Assembly (NCBI RefSeq): GCF_008329965.1
Contig: NZ_CP036150.1
Location: 3,452,439 to 3,516,438 of the forward strand
DNA: 64,000 nt
Origin: Oceanispirochaeta crateris
Lineage (GTDB): Bacteria; Spirochaetota; Spirochaetia; DSM-2461
Reading direction: 5' to 3'
The translations under genes were made by a program, and so were the position numbers. Below, one piece after another: positions 9,221 to 18,229 of this stretch. Within the stretch, counting starts at the first letter, position 1. Each line of letters starts with the position of its first letter. The notes below the pieces were generated by a model. It saw only the letters and a program-made list of their open reading frames with translations. It was not told the origin of the DNA and did no database searches.

Positions 9221-10231
9221 ATGAAAAAGGGTATTCATTTTTCCATATATCTCATGCTCTTCTCCTCATTCTTCTTGGGATCCTGCCGCTCTGTAGAAAA
9301 AGTAGCCGTCTCAAGACTGTCTGATATGCTCTCTTCCGATGCAGGAGCCAGTGCTTTTACCAGGGATAATGATCCCCAGCTTGTTGCGGATGCTCTGCCT
9401 TTTGCCCTTAAAATGTACGAGCTTCTCATGGAGATGAATCCCGAAGATTCGGCTCTTCGTCTGGCAGCTGGCAAGGCTTTTATTATGTATGCCAATGGTT
9501 TTATTCAGACTCCGGCGTCTATGCTCAGCGATGACGATTATGAAGAACAGCAGGCCATGCTGGAACGGGCTGGTTTGATGTACATCCGGGGAAGAAATTA
9601 TGTGCTGGAATCTCTTTATATGGAAATTAAGGATGGAGAGACTCTGGTGGAACAGGATCTTGCCGAGTTTCTGGAGAAAAGCGGGAAAAAGCAGGTTCCC
9701 CATTTGTATTGGGCTGCCGCAGGAGATTTTGGAGCTTTTTCCTGTGATCCCTTTGATATGGAACAAGGACAGGAGCTGTACAAATCTTTCGCTTTTCTTT
9801 ACCGGGCTCTTGAGGTAGATGAAGCGTATGCTGACGGCAGTATTCATGATCTTTTGATGACTCTCTGGGCTTCTCTTCCAAGGTCTATCATTGATAATGC
9901 CTTTCTTGAAACAGCTGAATCGGCCGGATTATTTGCTTCCGGATATTATGAAAAGTTTCAAATTTCCCAAGACGCGGAGGCTCGGAGCAGATTCCATTTT
10001 GAAAAAGCCATTGATCTCTCAGAAGGGAAAAACCCTGGTACATACATTTCTATGGCTTTGTCCTATCCTGTTATGAAACAGAATTATGATGAGTTTGAAA
10101 GCCTTCTGTTGAAGGCGCTTGAACAAGATCCTTATGAAAATCCAGACACTCAGCTGATGGTTCTCATCTATCAGAAAAGAGCCGCCTGGCTTCTGGATCA
10201 TAGAGAGGATTATTTTTTAATGGATTTTTAA
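9221..10231 (+). CDS. tatT: TatT-type TPR lipoprotein associated with a TRAP transporter
   Basis: A 336-residue lipoprotein: Lys-rich start, hydrophobic core, and a lipobox LGSC with the acylated Cys at 22. The rest is all-helical, with TPR-like pairs at both ends (for example ALPFALKMYELLMEMNPED). It matches what is known of T. pallidum Tp0956 (TatT), a periplasmic trimeric TPR protein that docks with the TRAP binding protein. Here it directly precedes a DctP-type protein and a fused DctQM permease, the same order as in Treponema. No ribosome binding site is visible, and a possible promoter (TTGCCA, 17 bp, TACTGT) ends only 7 bases before the ATG, which would give a nearly leaderless message. 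Confidence 0.88.
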   Translation: MKKGIHFSIYLMLFSSFFLGSCRSVEKVAVSRLSDMLSSDAGASAFTRDNDPQLVADALPFALKMYELLMEMNPEDSALRLAAGKAFIMYANGFIQTPASMLSDDDYEEQQAMLERAGLMYIRGRNYVLESLYMEIKDGETLVEQDLAEFLEKSGKKQVPHLYWAAAGDFGAFSCDPFDMEQGQELYKSFAFLYRALEVDEAYADGSIHDLLMTLWASLPRSIIDNAFLETAESAGLFASGYYEKFQISQDAEARSRFHFEKAIDLSEGKNPGTYISMALSYPVMKQNYDEFESLLLKALEQDPYENPDTQLMVLIYQKRAAWLLDHREDYFLMDF

Positions 10232-10292
10232 AGAATGCCTCTGTGATCTAGACGGCATGATCGAATATTATAATCGAATACAAAGGAATCCT

Positions 10293-11303
10293 ATGAAAAT
10301 AAGAATGAAAAAAAACATATTGATACTGCTTCTGTTGATGCTTATCGGCACGACCACTCTTTCCGCCTTAACCATCAAGATGGGAAGTCTGTTTCCTGAA
10401 GGCTCTGCCTGGGATGTGACATTGAAAAAAATGGCAAGAGAGTGGAGTGACCTAACCAATGGAAAGGTTCGGATGAAAATTTATCCCGGAGGAATTGCTG
10501 GAGAAGAGAGCGATATGATTCGTAAGATGAGGATCGGTCAGCTGGATGCAGCGGTGCTCACCAATGTGGGCATGACCGATATTGTTACAGATTCACTCAT
10601 CTTCAGCCTTCCTTTCCTCGTTCAGGATGAGGAAGAACTGGACTTCGTTGTCAAAGAACTGCTGCCCCGTTTTGATGATCAGTTCAGAGAAAAAGGTTTT
10701 GAGGTTCTCATCTGGTCAAAATCCGGGTGGATTAACTTTTTTTCCAACAGCCAGATTATGACACCTGAAGATCTGCTGAAAACCCGCATGGCCGTATCTC
10801 CCAATAATCCGGAAATGATGGAGGCCTTTAAGGCTCTCGGTTTTAAGATTATTCCCTTAGGTATGAATGATACTCTAATGGGTTTGCAGAGCGGAATGAT
10901 CGACACATTTTATTCTATTCCCATGGCGGCTGCCGCCTTCCAATGGTTCGCTCTGGCACCGAATTTAAACCCCATTGATGTGACTCCTGTCATCGGCGGA
11001 ATTGTTATTTCCGAAAGGGCCTGGCAGCGGATTCCCGACGAGTATCACGCCGAGTTGAAAGCCTCAATGGCCTCGGTTCAAAGAGAATTTGTGAATGAAA
11101 CAGACCGCCTCAACCAGGAAGCTCTCAGAATTATGAAGGACAATGGCCTTCAGGTTATGAGCCCCGGGGAGAATATGGAAGAAGTCTGGAGATCCTTCTT
11201 CAAAGACTCCTACTCAGCCCTTGTGGGTGAGAATAAACTGATCAGTGAAGAAACCTACAATGAAATGAATCAACAGCTGGATTCTTTCAGAGCGAATAAG
11301 TGA
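10293..11303 (+). CDS. tatP: TRAP transporter substrate-binding protein (DctP/TatP type)
   Basis: A 336-residue periplasmic binding protein of the DctP family with an N-terminal signal peptide (Lys-rich, then a long Leu/Ile core ending near TLSALT). Family hallmarks include MGSLFPEGSAWD at the mature N-terminus, the conserved region RMAVSPNNPEMMEAFKALG, and GLQSGMIDTFYS. I prefer the ATG at 10293, preceded by AAGGA, over 10257, which has none. It corresponds to T. pallidum Tp0957 (TatP), which binds a hydrophobic ligand. The ligand here is not readable: the usual Arg for carboxylate binding cannot be placed without alignment. The stop overlaps the permease start. Confidence 0.9.
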   Translation: MKIRMKKNILILLLLMLIGTTTLSALTIKMGSLFPEGSAWDVTLKKMAREWSDLTNGKVRMKIYPGGIAGEESDMIRKMRIGQLDAAVLTNVGMTDIVTDSLIFSLPFLVQDEEELDFVVKELLPRFDDQFREKGFEVLIWSKSGWINFFSNSQIMTPEDLLKTRMAVSPNNPEMMEAFKALGFKIIPLGMNDTLMGLQSGMIDTFYSIPMAAAAFQWFALAPNLNPIDVTPVIGGIVISERAWQRIPDEYHAELKASMASVQREFVNETDRLNQEALRIMKDNGLQVMSPGENMEEVWRSFFKDSYSALVGENKLISEETYNEMNQQLDSFRANK

Positions 11304-13168
11304 GGTTGATCAGTAGGGTCCTAAACAAAATTGAATTTAGGGTGGCTTCTCTTGTTTTTCTCATCCTGGCCTTCGTTCCCGTTTTGGAGATTTTAACCAG
11401 GCTGTTTTTCAATAATGGTATAAAGGGTGCGGAATCCTATGTGAGTCATGCTGTCATCTGGGTGGCATTTCTGGCTGGAATGATTGCCTCTAAAGAAAAA
11501 GCACACCTTTCTTTGACCTCCGGCAGGGATCTTTTTAAGGGTTCTCTTGCTGTTTTTTCAACTTCTTTGAGTCGTATCCTCTCCGGAGGAATCTGTTTTG
11601 GGCTGACCTTCAGCGCCCTCTCTTTCATACTGATTGGGTTTGATCCAACTCAGATGGTAGGTCTCATTCCCATCAGGTTTGTCGCTCTGATAATACCCCT
11701 TGGATTTATGGTGATGGGACTGCGATTTTTTTACATTGATGAAAAAAAGATGGTAACAACTCCTATCATCCTAATCACCATCCTGCTGGGACTCTTTTTG
11801 GGAATCCCCTCGATGACGAATATGCTGTATTCTCTGCTCCCTGATCCGCCCCTTTTCATCGATTCTTTGAGCATGCTTTATTATGATTTTTTTCACTATG
11901 CAGCCTATCCGATGATTTTTTTATTGCTCCTTAGCACAATAAGCGGAACTCCTATTTTTATTCTTCTGGGAGGATTGGCCTTCTTTCTCTTTTCAAGGGA
12001 TTGGGGGTCTTTGGAGATAATTCCCAATGAGGCATACAACCTCCTCACAAGTTCTTCAGTTCCGGCTATACCCCTTTTTACCCTCACAGGATTTATCCTC
12101 TCAGAAAGTAAGGCTGGAGAAAGGCTTGTCAGACTGTTTAAGAGTCTTTTTGGCGGTCTTCCCGGAGGAATGGCTGTTATGGCCGTTGTTGTTTCTGCTT
12201 TTTTTACAACCTTCACCGGGGCTTCTGGTGTTACGATTCTTGCCATGGGTGGTCTACTGTCCTATATGCTTCATGAATCGGGTGACTACAAAGAGGGGTT
12301 TATTAAGGGATTACTCACCTCTTCGGGCAGTATAGGACTCCTCTTTCCCCCCAGTTTACCCATTATCATGTATGCCGTTATGGCTCAGATTTCTGTTAAG
12401 GATATGTTTTTAGGTGGCTTGATTCCGGGACTGATCCTCGTTCTTTCACTGGCTACAATGGGAATCGTGGCTTCATTCCATAAGAAGAGGAATTCCAGTT
12501 TCAACGGATCGGAAATTCTGCCGGCCTTGAAGGATGCCACGGGAGAAATCTTCCTCCCGGTTCTGATCCTCTCGGGATACTTCGGTGGTTTCTTTACCCT
12601 TGTAGAAACCGGTGCCGTGTCGGTGGTGTACTCTTTGCTTTTGGAAGGGTTGATTCATAGAGATATTAAAAGATCGGATCTGTCTAGGATCATGCAGAAG
12701 AGTCTACCCATTATAGGGGGTATCTTGATGATCCTGGCCGTTTCGAAGGGTTTGAGTTATTATCTCATCGATGCCGAGGTTCCTCAGGCTCTGACCAGCT
12801 TTGTTCGAAACAGCATCAGTTCAAAGCTTGTTTTCCTCATCATCCTGAACATCATCCTCCTTCTTACAGGCTGTCTGATGGATATTTATTCGGCTATTCT
12901 GGTTGTGGGGCCTCTGGTTATACCCATGGGTGAGCTTTTTGGAATTCATCCGGTACAGCTGGGAATCATATTTTTGGCGAATCTTCAACTGGGATATCTG
13001 ACTCCTCCGGTGGGAATGAACCTCTTTCTGGCCTCTTATCGGTTTGAAACACCATTAGTGGAGATCTATAAAAAGGTCTTTCCTTTTCTGATGGTATTAC
13101 TTGTCATGGTACTACTGATCACCTATGTTCCCTGGTTCTCTCTCGCATTTCTTGGAATTCAGGGTTGA
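11300..13168 (+). CDS. TRAP transporter fused DctQ-DctM membrane subunit
   Basis: A 622-residue integral membrane protein. The first ~165 residues form the small Q-type subunit (four TM helices). The rest is the large M-type transport subunit with repeated long hydrophobic segments and family motifs such as FTGASGVTILAMGG, SSGSIGLLFPPSLPIIMY and PPVGMNLFLASYRF. Q/M fusion is known in TRAP systems and occurs in treponemes. It starts with GTG in a GTGA overlap with the binding-protein stop. With the two preceding genes it forms a complete sodium- or proton-coupled uptake system associated with a TPR lipoprotein. Confidence 0.92.
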   Translation: MRLISRVLNKIEFRVASLVFLILAFVPVLEILTRLFFNNGIKGAESYVSHAVIWVAFLAGMIASKEKAHLSLTSGRDLFKGSLAVFSTSLSRILSGGICFGLTFSALSFILIGFDPTQMVGLIPIRFVALIIPLGFMVMGLRFFYIDEKKMVTTPIILITILLGLFLGIPSMTNMLYSLLPDPPLFIDSLSMLYYDFFHYAAYPMIFLLLLSTISGTPIFILLGGLAFFLFSRDWGSLEIIPNEAYNLLTSSSVPAIPLFTLTGFILSESKAGERLVRLFKSLFGGLPGGMAVMAVVVSAFFTTFTGASGVTILAMGGLLSYMLHESGDYKEGFIKGLLTSSGSIGLLFPPSLPIIMYAVMAQISVKDMFLGGLIPGLILVLSLATMGIVASFHKKRNSSFNGSEILPALKDATGEIFLPVLILSGYFGGFFTLVETGAVSVVYSLLLEGLIHRDIKRSDLSRIMQKSLPIIGGILMILAVSKGLSYYLIDAEVPQALTSFVRNSISSKLVFLIILNIILLLTGCLMDIYSAILVVGPLVIPMGELFGIHPVQLGIIFLANLQLGYLTPPVGMNLFLASYRFETPLVEIYKKVFPFLMVLLVMVLLITYVPWFSLAFLGIQG

Positions 13169-13231
13169 AATGAATATAATGATGAATAAACGGCTTGTAG
13201 CCGTAACAGCTTTAACAATTGAGGGTATTTA

Positions 13232-14497
13232 ATGTTTAATCTGACCAAGAGCGAAAGGAGCTGGGTTCTGTATGACTGGGCAAATTCAGCCTACTCCATA
13301 ACGATAACCACGGCCATTTTTCCACTGTTCTTTGGACAGATTGCCAGAGAAGGTGGATTGTCCGACACGACATCTACCGCTTTTCTAGGGTATGGAAACA
13401 GTTTTTATGCCCTTCTTATCGCCATAATGGCTCCTCTATTAGGAACCATGGCGGACTATAAGGGACGGCGGAAAAAATATTTCACTGTTTTTATGGTCGT
13501 AGGGACTGCCACGACAGCTCTCATGGTTTTCATTCAGCCCGGAGCTTGGATTCCGGCCATTGTTTTGTATATGCTGACGGCGATAGGGTTTTCCGGGGCG
13601 AATATCTTTTATGATTCCTGCCTTGTGGATGTCACTGAACCGGAGCGTATGGACAAGGTCTCCACTACTGGTTTCGGATGGGGATACATTGGCAGCACCA
13701 TTCCTTTTGTTGCCAGTCTTGTTATCATTTTTATGATGGCCGGGGGAGATATGTCTGTTCTAAATATGACAGCTGTCCGCATAGCCTTCATCATCACAGC
13801 CCTTTGGTGGTTCGGATTCAGTATTCCTTTTTTGAAAAATGTAAAGCAGCGTTATGGTATAGAGCCTTCTCCACAACCTGTGAAAGATGCCTTTGGACGC
13901 CTATATAAAACCTTTCAGAACATTCAGTCCTACAAGCATGTTTTTCTCTTTTTATTGGCTTATTTCTTCTACATTGACGGTGTCGGAACCATCATTAAGA
14001 TGGCTACGGACTATGGATCGAAAATGGGGATCAGCTCGACGATCCTCCTCCTGGATTTGATGGGGCTGCAGATTGTAGCTTTTCCTTTTGCCATACTCTT
14101 CGGCATCCTTGCCAAGAAAACATCCACCCGGTTTATGCTGTTTGTCGGCATTGGAATCTATACTCTCATCACGATTCTGGCGACATTTCTTCCTCTGATG
14201 GGGCCTGATATGCTGATCCCTATGTTTATTCTTATTTCTTTCCTTGTTGCCACTAGTCAAGGAGGAATCCAAGGGCTGTCTCGATCCTATTTTGGAGCGA
14301 TTATCCCACCTGATCAGGCGGGTGAGTTTTTTGGATTCTTTGATATATTCGGTAAATTTGCCGCTATTATGGGTCCTTTTATCCTTGGTTTTGCCACACA
14401 GCTTACCGGTTCTTACAGCATCGGCCTTGGCTGTATTGTTATCCTTTTTGCTTTGGGGGCCTTTTTTCTCGTACTCTGCGGAAGGGTTGAGAAATGA
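13232..14497 (+). CDS. UMF1/Atg22-type MFS transporter
   Basis: A 421-residue permease with about 12 hydrophobic segments and the UMF1 hallmark N-terminus (WVLYDWANSAYS). The MFS signature between TM2 and TM3 reads GTMADYKGRRKKYF. This family is named after yeast Atg22, a vacuolar amino-acid effluxer, but bacterial substrates are largely unknown. The stop overlaps the ATG of a TPR protein (ATGA). It lies 63 bp after the TRAP genes, with a small CGGCT/AGCCG hairpin between them, so it may or may not share their transcript. Confidence 0.88.
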   Translation: MFNLTKSERSWVLYDWANSAYSITITTAIFPLFFGQIAREGGLSDTTSTAFLGYGNSFYALLIAIMAPLLGTMADYKGRRKKYFTVFMVVGTATTALMVFIQPGAWIPAIVLYMLTAIGFSGANIFYDSCLVDVTEPERMDKVSTTGFGWGYIGSTIPFVASLVIIFMMAGGDMSVLNMTAVRIAFIITALWWFGFSIPFLKNVKQRYGIEPSPQPVKDAFGRLYKTFQNIQSYKHVFLFLLAYFFYIDGVGTIIKMATDYGSKMGISSTILLLDLMGLQIVAFPFAILFGILAKKTSTRFMLFVGIGIYTLITILATFLPLMGPDMLIPMFILISFLVATSQGGIQGLSRSYFGAIIPPDQAGEFFGFFDIFGKFAAIMGPFILGFATQLTGSYSIGLGCIVILFALGAFFLVLCGRVEK

Positions 14498-15036
14498 AAG
14501 GACCGGTTTCTGTTGAAGAACTAGTAGCTCTGGGTGTGAGCTATTCAGAACAGGGGAAGCGGATCAAGGCAAAAGACTGTTTTCGGAAAGCCCTTGAACT
14601 CCTGCCAGAAGACCCTGTTATCAGTTACAACCTCGCTTTGGAGCTGATGGAAGAGGAGAATTGGTTTGAATCTCTCACTCTTCTTAACCAGGCTGTTAAC
14701 GGAGAACCGGATAATCCCGATTTCTGGTGTGAACGGGGAATTGTTTTGTTCCGCCTGAACCGCTTTGAAGAGGCTGAAGAATCCTATGATCTGGCTCTTA
14801 CCTATGGAGAAGAAGATTCCCGACTTTGGAATAGTCTGGGAGTTCTCCGGTTTGCCACAGAAGAGTACAAGGATGCGGAAATCTTCTTCCGTAGAGCCAT
14901 AGAACTGGATCGAAAAAATAGTGACGCCTGGTTTAATTTGGCAGATACACTGGATGAGTTAAACAATAAAAAAGGTAGCAGAGAAGCCCGTAGGGTCTTT
15001 GAAGAACTCCTTTTGGAAGAGGCTGATGAGAGCTGA
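14494..15036 (+). CDS. small TPR protein
   Basis: A 180-residue protein made almost entirely of about four tetratricopeptide repeats (for example GKRIKAKDCFRKALELLPED and DAEIFFRRAIELDRKNSDAW). No signal peptide is seen, so it is probably cytoplasmic. TPRs mediate protein-protein contacts, but the partner is unknown. It overlaps the MFS permease upstream by 4 bp and a 77-aa protein downstream by 11 bp, so the three are probably made together. Confidence 0.85.
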   Translation: MKGPVSVEELVALGVSYSEQGKRIKAKDCFRKALELLPEDPVISYNLALELMEEENWFESLTLLNQAVNGEPDNPDFWCERGIVLFRLNRFEEAEESYDLALTYGEEDSRLWNSLGVLRFATEEYKDAEIFFRRAIELDRKNSDAWFNLADTLDELNNKKGSREARRVFEELLLEEADES

Positions 15037-15259
15037 AGAGCTTGTTGCCGAAATCTACAGACAGAAAACAGAACTTCAGGATCAAGGTAGAAAGCCTCAT
15101 CAGGTCATCATGAGTATGGAAGCCTGGCGTCATATCCGGGCATGGCACCTTGCCAGAGGCGTGATGGAACAGGCCGCACACATGGATTATATCGGTGAAG
15201 ACCGCATCTTTGAGATGGACGTTCTCATCGATGGAATTGACTCGCCCAAAGTCCTTTAG
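15026..15259 (+). CDS. 77-aa protein of unknown function
   Basis: The ATG at 15026 lies 8 bases after GGAAGAGG and overlaps the TPR gene by 11 bp. A TTG at 14999 in the same frame is less likely. The product is helical and charged: N-terminal MRAEELVAEIYRQKTELQDQ looks like an amphipathic helix, and the C-terminus is acidic (LIDGIDSPKVL). There is no signal peptide or TM segment. I do not recognise a family. Frame integrity, the ribosome binding site and operon position make it a credible gene. Confidence 0.65.
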   Translation: MRAEELVAEIYRQKTELQDQGRKPHQVIMSMEAWRHIRAWHLARGVMEQAAHMDYIGEDRIFEMDVLIDGIDSPKVL

Positions 15260-15445
15260 AATCTATTCTCTTCTTTGACAGATCAGACGAACAGTCTTAT
15301 GTGCCCCTCTCATCATCAGGTTCACTAAATATGTATGAACTAAGAATACCGTAGATTATGATTGATGGATTTGTAAAGACAGTAAAATCCTGGAGACGTC
15401 TGAACTGAGGATAGAAATTCTACCCCGACTTTAGGAGGATGCAGA

Positions 15446-16831
15446 ATGAGTCAAGAAGGACATATCCTTTCAAGGAAGATTATTAAATCCTGTGATATCA
15501 GAGGGATCATTGATGAAAATCTTAACAGCATGGATGCTTTTTATATCGGGAGATCTTTTGCATCTTTATTGAAAGAGAAGCACCAGCATAAATGTGTCGT
15601 GGGGCGGGATGGAAGGCTCAGCTCCAAAGATTTCTCAAAGCAGTTGATAAAAGGTCTCACTGATTCGGGTATCCACGTCATCGATATTGGCCTTGTTCCT
15701 GTCGGGATTGTTTATTTCTCCCTCTCTTTTCTGGACATCTCGGCTGCTGTGATGGTTACTGCCAGTCATAATCCGGCTGAATACAATGGATTCAAATTCA
15801 TCAGCAACAAACAACCCTTCCATGGTGATGACCTTATTCAGTTGGAATCTATCTGTAGAGAAGGTGCTTTCATAGACGGACAGGGTCGGCTGGAGACTCA
15901 AGATGTTCGTGCTGCCTATGTCAGCTCTCTTCATGCTCTCTTGGACAAAACCGAACATTCTGGTTTGAAAGTTGTGTGGGACCCCGGGAATGGCGCCGTT
16001 TTCTCGGTGATCACTCCTTTTACAGAAGGACTGCCTGGTCGCCATGTTTTGATCTGTGCTGAGGTTGACGGCCGTTTTCCTCACCATCATCCAGATCCCA
16101 GTGTGGAAAAGAATGTGAGGATGTTAAAGGATGCCGTACTTGATCAGGGGGCAGACCTGGGACTCTCTTTTGATGGAGATGGTGACCGCCTGGCCGTGGT
16201 TGATGGTCTGGGACGGTTATATTATGGAGACCAGCTCCTTGTTCTATTGGCGCAGAAACTTTTAGAAAAACACCCCATGGCTGTCATAATGAGTGAAGTT
16301 AAGGCCAGCCGTTTCTTTGTTGATGAAATTGAACGCCTTGGGGGGAGGGCTCTCCTTTGGAAAGTGGGGCATACAAACCAGAAGGAAAAAATGCAGGAAA
16401 TGGGAATCCTTCTGGCAGGAGAGACAAGCGGACATTTCTATTTTAAAGAGAATGGTAATTATGATGATGCTCTTTTTACGGCTGTGAAGGTACTGCAGAT
16501 TCTGTATTCAGATCCAGATGCACTCCTGAATTTAGACCAGCGTATCCCCATTTATTATGACAGCGCTGAGATCCGAGTCAAATTACAGGATAAAAAACCT
16601 GATATGATCCTCAATGGTATAAAACGTTATCTCGAACGCACAGAGTCTGAGTTTCTGGATGTGGATGGTATCCGAAAAGAGTCCAGTCATGGTTTCTGGA
16701 TTATAAGAAAATCAAACACGGAACCACATCTTACAGTCCGCTGTGAGGATCAATCTAAAGAGGGATATGAAGAGAGTCTTCGCCTGATTAAGAAGCTCCT
16801 CCTCGAAGCAGGCTTACAATTCAATCCATGA
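15446..16831 (+). CDS. manB: phosphomannomutase/phosphoglucomutase
   Basis: A 461-residue alpha-D-phosphohexomutase of the AlgC/ManB family that interconverts hexose 6-phosphate and 1-phosphate. All four active-site blocks are present: TASHNPAEYNG with the phosphoserine S107, the Mg loop DGDGDR at 243-248, the sugar-binding GETSGH near 330, and the phosphate-binding KSNTEPHLTVR near the C-terminus. A perfect AGGAGG lies before the ATG. Together with the mannose-1-phosphate guanylyltransferase at 60.5 kb it would supply GDP-mannose. A strong hairpin after the stop, shared with the convergent mrp gene, ends transcription. Confidence 0.92.
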   Translation: MSQEGHILSRKIIKSCDIRGIIDENLNSMDAFYIGRSFASLLKEKHQHKCVVGRDGRLSSKDFSKQLIKGLTDSGIHVIDIGLVPVGIVYFSLSFLDISAAVMVTASHNPAEYNGFKFISNKQPFHGDDLIQLESICREGAFIDGQGRLETQDVRAAYVSSLHALLDKTEHSGLKVVWDPGNGAVFSVITPFTEGLPGRHVLICAEVDGRFPHHHPDPSVEKNVRMLKDAVLDQGADLGLSFDGDGDRLAVVDGLGRLYYGDQLLVLLAQKLLEKHPMAVIMSEVKASRFFVDEIERLGGRALLWKVGHTNQKEKMQEMGILLAGETSGHFYFKENGNYDDALFTAVKVLQILYSDPDALLNLDQRIPIYYDSAEIRVKLQDKKPDMILNGIKRYLERTESEFLDVDGIRKESSHGFWIIRKSNTEPHLTVRCEDQSKEGYEESLRLIKKLLLEAGLQFNP

Positions 16832-16870
16832 AAATCCATTTCCATTGAATTGAGCTCTGGCACCTGGACC

Positions 16871-16903
16871 AAAAAAAAGACCCGGAAACCGGGTCTTTAT
16901 TGA
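16871..16903 (-). terminator. intrinsic terminator between manB and mrp
   Basis: A 10-bp perfect stem (16876-16885 with 16889-16898; AAAGACCCGG/CCGGGTCTTT) around a 3-base loop. Eight A bases on the left become a U run for the minus-strand mrp transcript. The right side has a shorter TTTAT, so it may also stop manB. Confidence 0.9.
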
Positions 16904-18202
16904 TTATTTGGATAGTTCTTCCAGCTGGTTGTATGGGAAAATTCCTGAACTATGTCCATCGCTCCAGCTGATAGCCATAGCATAATTTCCCAGGGGACTG
17001 GTGGATTCTACCTTAATATCCTTGGGAATGTCCTCGTCGTTCAGGATCTTCTCTCCGCTATATTCATCGACACATAGGGCGCATCGGCAGCTGCTTCTCA
17101 GATGAACCGCATTGATCTTCCACTCTTTATTATCCTGCCAGTGAAAGATGACCGTATCCCCTTCCTGCCTAACTTCTGGAGGGACAATCTTTTCAGCAGT
17201 GACCTTCCCCAAGGCTCTGGCTACGTTCTCAACCAAAGACTTATTCAGATCATTGCTTTTATAACCTTCCATGTTCCGGCCTCTGCCGGGTTCGAGTGGA
17301 ATCTGTGCCAGAGTATCCAGGCCAAAACGCTCACCCGGCGCCTTAGCTTCACCAAAGATGTAGTGCTCTTTGCTACAGTTGTCACAGATGAAATGAGACA
17401 TATTCTCTACGACGCCCAGCATGGGAACGCCTACTCTTTCAAACATCAGAATACCTCGGGCTACGTCCACAAGGGAAAGAGCCGCTCTCGTTGTGACAAT
17501 CACAGCCCCGTCGACCTGAATAGTCTGGCTTAGGGTCAACTGAATATCCCCTGTTCCTGGGGGCATATCGATGACCAGGTAATCCAGCTCTCCCCAGTCT
17601 ACCTTGAGAAGAATCTGCTGCATATATCCCGATACCATAGGGCCTCTCATGATAGCCGGTGAATCTCCCAGGAGGAATCCGAAAGACATCAGTTTCAGAC
17701 CGTCTTTTTCAATGGGAATCATCATGTCGTTTCTCTGGTAAACACCGGGTTTGGTGATGTTAAACAGAGTCGGCAGGGAGGGGCCAAAGAGGTCGGTATC
17801 CAACAATCCTGTTTTATAACCCTGGTCGTGAAGTTCGCAGGCCAAAGTCGCCGCTACTGTGGATTTTCCAACTCCGCCTTTGGCGGAAGCCACAGCTATG
17901 ATCTGTTTGACCCCTTTCAAGCCGTTTTCACTCTGATCATTGCGAGCATTCCTGGCGGTCATGGTCACATGGACTTTCTTTACACCATCCAGTTCACCTA
18001 CAAGCTTTTCCGCTGCCATCTTAAACTGATTTTTTACCGGACAGGCGGGGGTAGTCAGTTCAATGGCAAAGCTGACAGTACCGTCGCTGATAACCAGTTC
18101 CTTGATGAATCCCAGTGATACTATGTCCTTATGCAGGTCGGGATCTATGATTTCTGAGAGAGCCTTGAGTATTTCTTCTTTCTGAACCAAAATTTTCTCC
18201 AA
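16904..18202 (-). CDS. Mrp/ApbC Fe-S carrier ATPase, triple-domain fusion
   Basis: A 432-residue P-loop ATPase of the Mrp/NBP35 group that carries and transfers iron-sulfur clusters. Residues 1-80 are a MIP18 (DUF59) domain with TTPACPVK. Residues 97-340 are the ParA-like ATPase with deviant Walker A KGGVGKST at 108-115, and the bridging-cluster motif CDNC lies at 273-276. Residues 345-432 match the DUF971 (gamma-butyrobetaine hydroxylase N-terminal-like) fold and hold three further cysteines (C372, C374, C377). All three domains are linked to Fe-S assembly, so the fusion is coherent. It stands alone, convergent with manB. Confidence 0.9.
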   Translation of the reverse strand: MEKILVQKEEILKALSEIIDPDLHKDIVSLGFIKELVISDGTVSFAIELTTPACPVKNQFKMAAEKLVGELDGVKKVHVTMTARNARNDQSENGLKGVKQIIAVASAKGGVGKSTVAATLACELHDQGYKTGLLDTDLFGPSLPTLFNITKPGVYQRNDMMIPIEKDGLKLMSFGFLLGDSPAIMRGPMVSGYMQQILLKVDWGELDYLVIDMPPGTGDIQLTLSQTIQVDGAVIVTTRAALSLVDVARGILMFERVGVPMLGVVENMSHFICDNCSKEHYIFGEAKAPGERFGLDTLAQIPLEPGRGRNMEGYKSNDLNKSLVENVARALGKVTAEKIVPPEVRQEGDTVIFHWQDNKEWKINAVHLRSSCRCALCVDEYSGEKILNDEDIPKDIKVESTSPLGNYAMAISWSDGHSSGIFPYNQLEELSK

Positions 18203-18229
18203 TATATATTCTTATCTTACAATTCTTGT

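Noticed and set aside
15320-15340. GTTCA/TGAAC inverted repeat before manB
   Set aside because: The arms are only 5 bp with an 11-base spacer in AT-rich DNA, which is expected by chance.
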